Source of the DNA: Mesostigma viride
Taxonomy: Eukaryota; Streptophyta; Mesostigmatophyceae; Mesostigmatales; Mesostigmataceae
Length of the DNA: 64,000 nt
Direction: 5' to 3'
Assembly (NCBI GenBank): GCA_009746045.1
Contig: RPFO01000038.1
Location: 1,099,076-1,163,075 of the forward strand
Positions 61,086-64,000 of this stretch are shown here, piece by piece. Numbering within the stretch: position 1 is the first letter of the stretch; the number at the start of each line of letters is the position of its first letter. A program made the position numbers and the translations under genes. The notes beneath the pieces are model-generated. The model was not told the DNA's origin, did not search any database, and was given only the letters and a program-made list of their open reading frames with translations.

Positions 61086-63262
61086 ATGTCCAGCTTGCTG
61101 TCCACCGTCACGCACCGACAGTGGTTGCCGCTAGGCAGATGCTCGATCCGACGCAACAGGGATCCGACCGCCAAACCTGGGCTGCAAGCAGCTCTGAGGG
61201 TCGCCTACGACCAGGCTGAGAAGGCAGACGCTCAGCAGATGGTCAAGGACCTGCGGAGCTGCCAGCACTTGCTAGTAGCACGACGGCAAGGGGGCCAGTG
61301 GTTCTGGTACAAGCGCCTCGGGCACCCGGACGGCCTCGGCCGGCCCCACCGCCACGACGTCCCCGGCGCCCCGGCCAGCCAAGCGGCTTCGTACCTGGGC
61401 CGCGGCTGGCCACGGCCGAGGTCGTGGGGACAGCTGCGCCGCCCCCGCCCCTGCTCCCAGCCGCCGCCGCCCGCCCGGCCGCCCTGGCCGGCCCCGCTGG
61501 GCCCCCGGCCCCGCCTAGGTCAGCGGCGGACTACCTAGTCCCCCCGCTGGTCGGCCCACTTGGCGACCCGTCAGACATGCCTCCTTTCACCTCTCCTGAG
61601 GTCACGGAGGCGGTCCAGCGCCTGCGTTATGACGCAGCCACCGGCTCTGACAAGATTCCTGCCGCAGTTGTAAAACTTGCAGCCGAATTCGAGGACACAG
61701 GTGAACATTATGCTGCTCTTCCGGGACCGGCATCTGCAACCGCCTTCTGCTGTCGTCGCAACCACCTCCAGCAGCCTGGCAACACAGTTTTCGCACGATG
61801 CTGTACAAGAACAAGGGGTCGCCTGCCGACCCCGGCAACTACAGAGGGGCGTGCATTCAAAGTGCCCCCCTCAAGCTTCTTATGCGGCTCATCCTGAATT
61901 AACCGCTTGCGCACGGCCCTGGACGGTCACCTCAGCGAGACTCAGCACGGCTTCCGTTCAGGTCGCAACACAGTACAGGCGCTCTTCGCTACTCGCTGAC
62001 TGGTGGAGGAACTGCAACGCCTTCAGCCTGCATGGTAAGTCCCCTTTGCACCTTGTGCTGGTGGACTTCATCAAAGCCTTCGATTCGGTTTTCTGGCCTG
62101 CGCTTTGGGACATCCTCGAGTTGTTCCGGATCCCCCGCCCCCTTATTGCTGTCATCCGCAACCTGTATGAAGGGTCCACCACTTCGGTGCGCACTTGATC
62201 TTACGGGACCACGCCCCCATGCCCTTTACAGAAGGGTGTGTGGCATGCAGGGCTGCGTGCTGTCGGCCTGTCGCCCTACCTGTTCATTTTTGTGGTCGAA
62301 TACGTAATGATTCAGGCGCGCAAGCGATTTGCCCGCATCGTGGGTAGGGAACCAGGGGTGCAGGTCGCTAACAAATACTGGCATGGCGGTGCGGACACGG
62401 AGATTCGGCTGGCAGACATCATCTACGCAGACGACACCATCCTCTTCGAGGACACTGGGCACGTGCAGACATGGCTTGACTGCCTAGCTATCGAGGCCCG
62501 TGCAGTGGGGCTTGAGGTCAGCAAGAAGACAGAGGCCCTGGCGGTTGGGCTCACCCACTCACCGCCACCCCTCTATCTCCTCGACGGCTCTCGAGTCCTG
62601 CATCAGGATCGCGTCAAGCTGCTAGGCAGCCTGCTCCCCAGCTGCGAGGTTGATGTGGACCATCGCATCTCCCTCGCCTGGCACGCCTTACGCCAGTACC
62701 GGGCCCTGTCGGGCGCAAGCCCCTGGGCAAGATCGAGAAACAGGACCTGTTCAAGGTCCTCGTCCTTCCTGTTCTCGCGTATGGGGCCGAGACGTGGACC
62801 CTCACCGCCGACCTAGCCCGCAAGCTGGACGGCGCGGTCACCAGTTGACATGCTGCGTTCCATTTTCAGAGTAGGATATGCTGCTCATGTCGGCAATGAG
62901 GACCTGTACCAGGGCATGCCTTATATCACCAGCACCAGCAGCGACGCCTGCAGCTAGTAGGGCACTTAGCTCGCACCAACCAGGTAGACACCTCACGTGG
63001 CCCCCCCGCAGGACTGCGACCAGCTCAGCCTGGCCGGCACCTCCTGACGTGGGCCGGGCCCAGTGATGTTAGACGCCGCAAGGCCCGCACCTTCAAAGAC
63101 CAGCTAGTAGAGGACATGGGGGGCCTCGGCCTCTCCGTGATTTGGACAAAGATGATGGACAAGGCCAAGTGTCCCCAGGTCATAGAAGACAACGAGCCCC
63201 CCCCTGTGGGGAAGCGCCAGCGTGTGCAAACCCGCGGGAGGCACGCCAGACAGCTCCCCTAG
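61086..63262 (+). pseudogene. LINE reverse transcriptase and C-terminal region, frame-broken
   Basis: RT motifs in order: AVQRLRYDAATGSDKIPAAV (61605-61665), LSETQHGFRSGRNTVQAL (near 61940), LVLVDFIKAFDSVFWPALWD (near 62055, catalytic Asp), LSPYLFIFVVEYVM (62265), IIYADDTILFED (62420, YADD pair) and VKLLGSLL (62615). After the thumb, LAYGAETWTLTADLARKL and RLQLVGHLART follow. The final frame ends RGRHARQLP at 63262. In-frame stops and shifts prevent a single protein. Enough is kept to place it among APE-bearing LINEs, but the clade is not determined. Confidence 0.8.
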
Positions 63263-63504
63263 GGCCGTGTGAGGCTGTCTAGATAGATGTTGTAGTTAGA
63301 ATGCTGTTAGATAGATGTCGTAGGTAGCTGCTGTAGTCTGATAGATTAGACCGGGAGGACTGTTTGCACCCATCCATCCATCGGGGTTAATGCTCCGTGA
63401 CTCCCCAACGGGAGCACGAGTCTAATTAATTAATTAATTAATCTGGACATCGGGGTTAATGCTCCGTGACTCCCCAACGGGAGCACGCGTCTAATTAATT
63501 AATT

Positions 63505-63650
63505 AATTATGACGGGCTCCCCTTAGCCGGGAGTTGCCCGAGACTCTGGGTGGTGCAGGTGCCCTAGGGCACCTAGAGCAAGTGTTGTTTACATTCCCAC
63601 CCTTGCAGGAAGTAGCTTAGATCTAATGTATTAATTAATTAATTAATTAA
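63505..63650 (+). repeat. Truncated family B 3' UTR
   Basis: Matches the ORF1-only 3' UTR (GACGGGCTCCCCTTAGC, GTTGTTTACATTCCCACCC, GGAAGTAGCTTAGA) but lacks the hairpin and runs into (TTAA)n. Confidence 0.65.
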
Positions 63651-63654
63651 TTAA

Positions 63655-64000
63655 AATCATAGCTCCGTGGGGAGCATATGTAACACATAGCCCTGAGAAA
63701 GGGGCATCTATGGGTTTGTAATACAATCAGGGCGACAACCTGCAGGTGTAGGATGTACGACTAGCACCTAGCTGCTCTGGGTGCACTAGGTGCACCTGCA
63801 CCTCCATGATGGTTCATGCCTCCTAAACAAGCACAGGCACCCAGGGGGGGCTTGAGGAGAGGGCCTAGAAGGCCTGCATGACATATGGGGTGGAAGGTAT
63901 GTGGCTAGGCCGTATAGTAGCTAGGGTACACATGGCCTCTCAGCAGGGAGTAACTCCCTGCATGGGCAAAGCATGACTCGAAATTGCTACGGCTATTGCA
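63655..64000 (-). mobile_element. Family C retroposon 3' end, runs off the window
   Basis: Near-identical to 23437-23780. On minus it ends in hairpin GCTCC-CCAC-GGAGC (plus 63662-63675) and abuts TTAATTAATTAA. Represents the empty-site form of the target hit by the element at 21680. Confidence 0.7.

Larger units (their letters stand above)
59869..63500 (+). mobile_element. APE-type LINE retrotransposon, decayed
   Basis: Pol runs from about 59869 to 63262: endonuclease, RT, C-terminal region, then a GATAGATG-rich 3' UTR, hairpin CTCCC-CAAC-GGGAG at 63401-63414 and a (TTAA)n tail. The last 50 bp of the tail and hairpin are duplicated (63440-63500). Copies of its 3' part occur at 46470-46813 and 40255-42303. 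Many frame changes; no ORF1 was seen upstream. Confidence 0.85.

Overview
The window comes from a repeat-laden, intron-rich nuclear genome of the green lineage, most likely a green alga. This is inferred from three things: a class I (plant vacuolar type) NHX antiporter split into 14 GT-AG exons, a two-exon gene for a plant-like mitochondrial ribosomal protein uL23m, and a small protein with a transit peptide plus twin-arginine thylakoid-lumen signal. I cannot name the species. No rRNA, intact tRNA or CRISPR array was seen.

Host genes. A small putative lumen protein lies on the minus strand (26684-27590). It is followed by the NHX gene on the plus strand (28610-39560, 14 exons, 535 codons, every junction in frame). 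A UPF0415/DUF1308 family gene is on the minus strand (57064 down to 51877, 3 exons, 794 codons), with very large low-complexity inserts. uL23m is on the plus strand (57975-58415). A degenerate SBP-like reading frame sits head-to-head with uL23m. A gene-like, spliced-looking set of minus-strand exons at about 4511-5355 is not recognised.

Mobile DNA fills most of the rest. 1-860 is a decayed Copia pol remnant. 1759-2962 is a 600-bp tandem duplication running into an unknown frameshifted ORF. 6475-14098 is a complete Copia-type LTR element on the minus strand, with two 473-bp LTRs and an ATAAT target duplication; its integrase precedes its protease. 14100-16770 carries three copies of a SINE-like repeat. 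16862-21225 holds two head-to-head ORF1-only LINE derivatives, and a third copy is at 46960-48890. Two TTAA-flanked, piggyBac-like non-autonomous elements (21680-23432 and 40514-42253) lie in opposite orientation on either side of the NHX region. A TIR element with a MYB/SANT-like ORF (42469-46356) interrupts a LINE tail. 59869-63430 is a decayed APE-type LINE with RT.

The transposon families explain one another. Several LINE/SINE-like families end in the same small hairpin (CAAC or CCAC loop with a covarying stem) followed by (TTAA)n. These tails are in turn target sites for the TTAA and TIR elements, so occupied and empty sites can be compared inside this one window. The two large host genes both show tandem duplication of a splice junction with a unit length that is a multiple of three.
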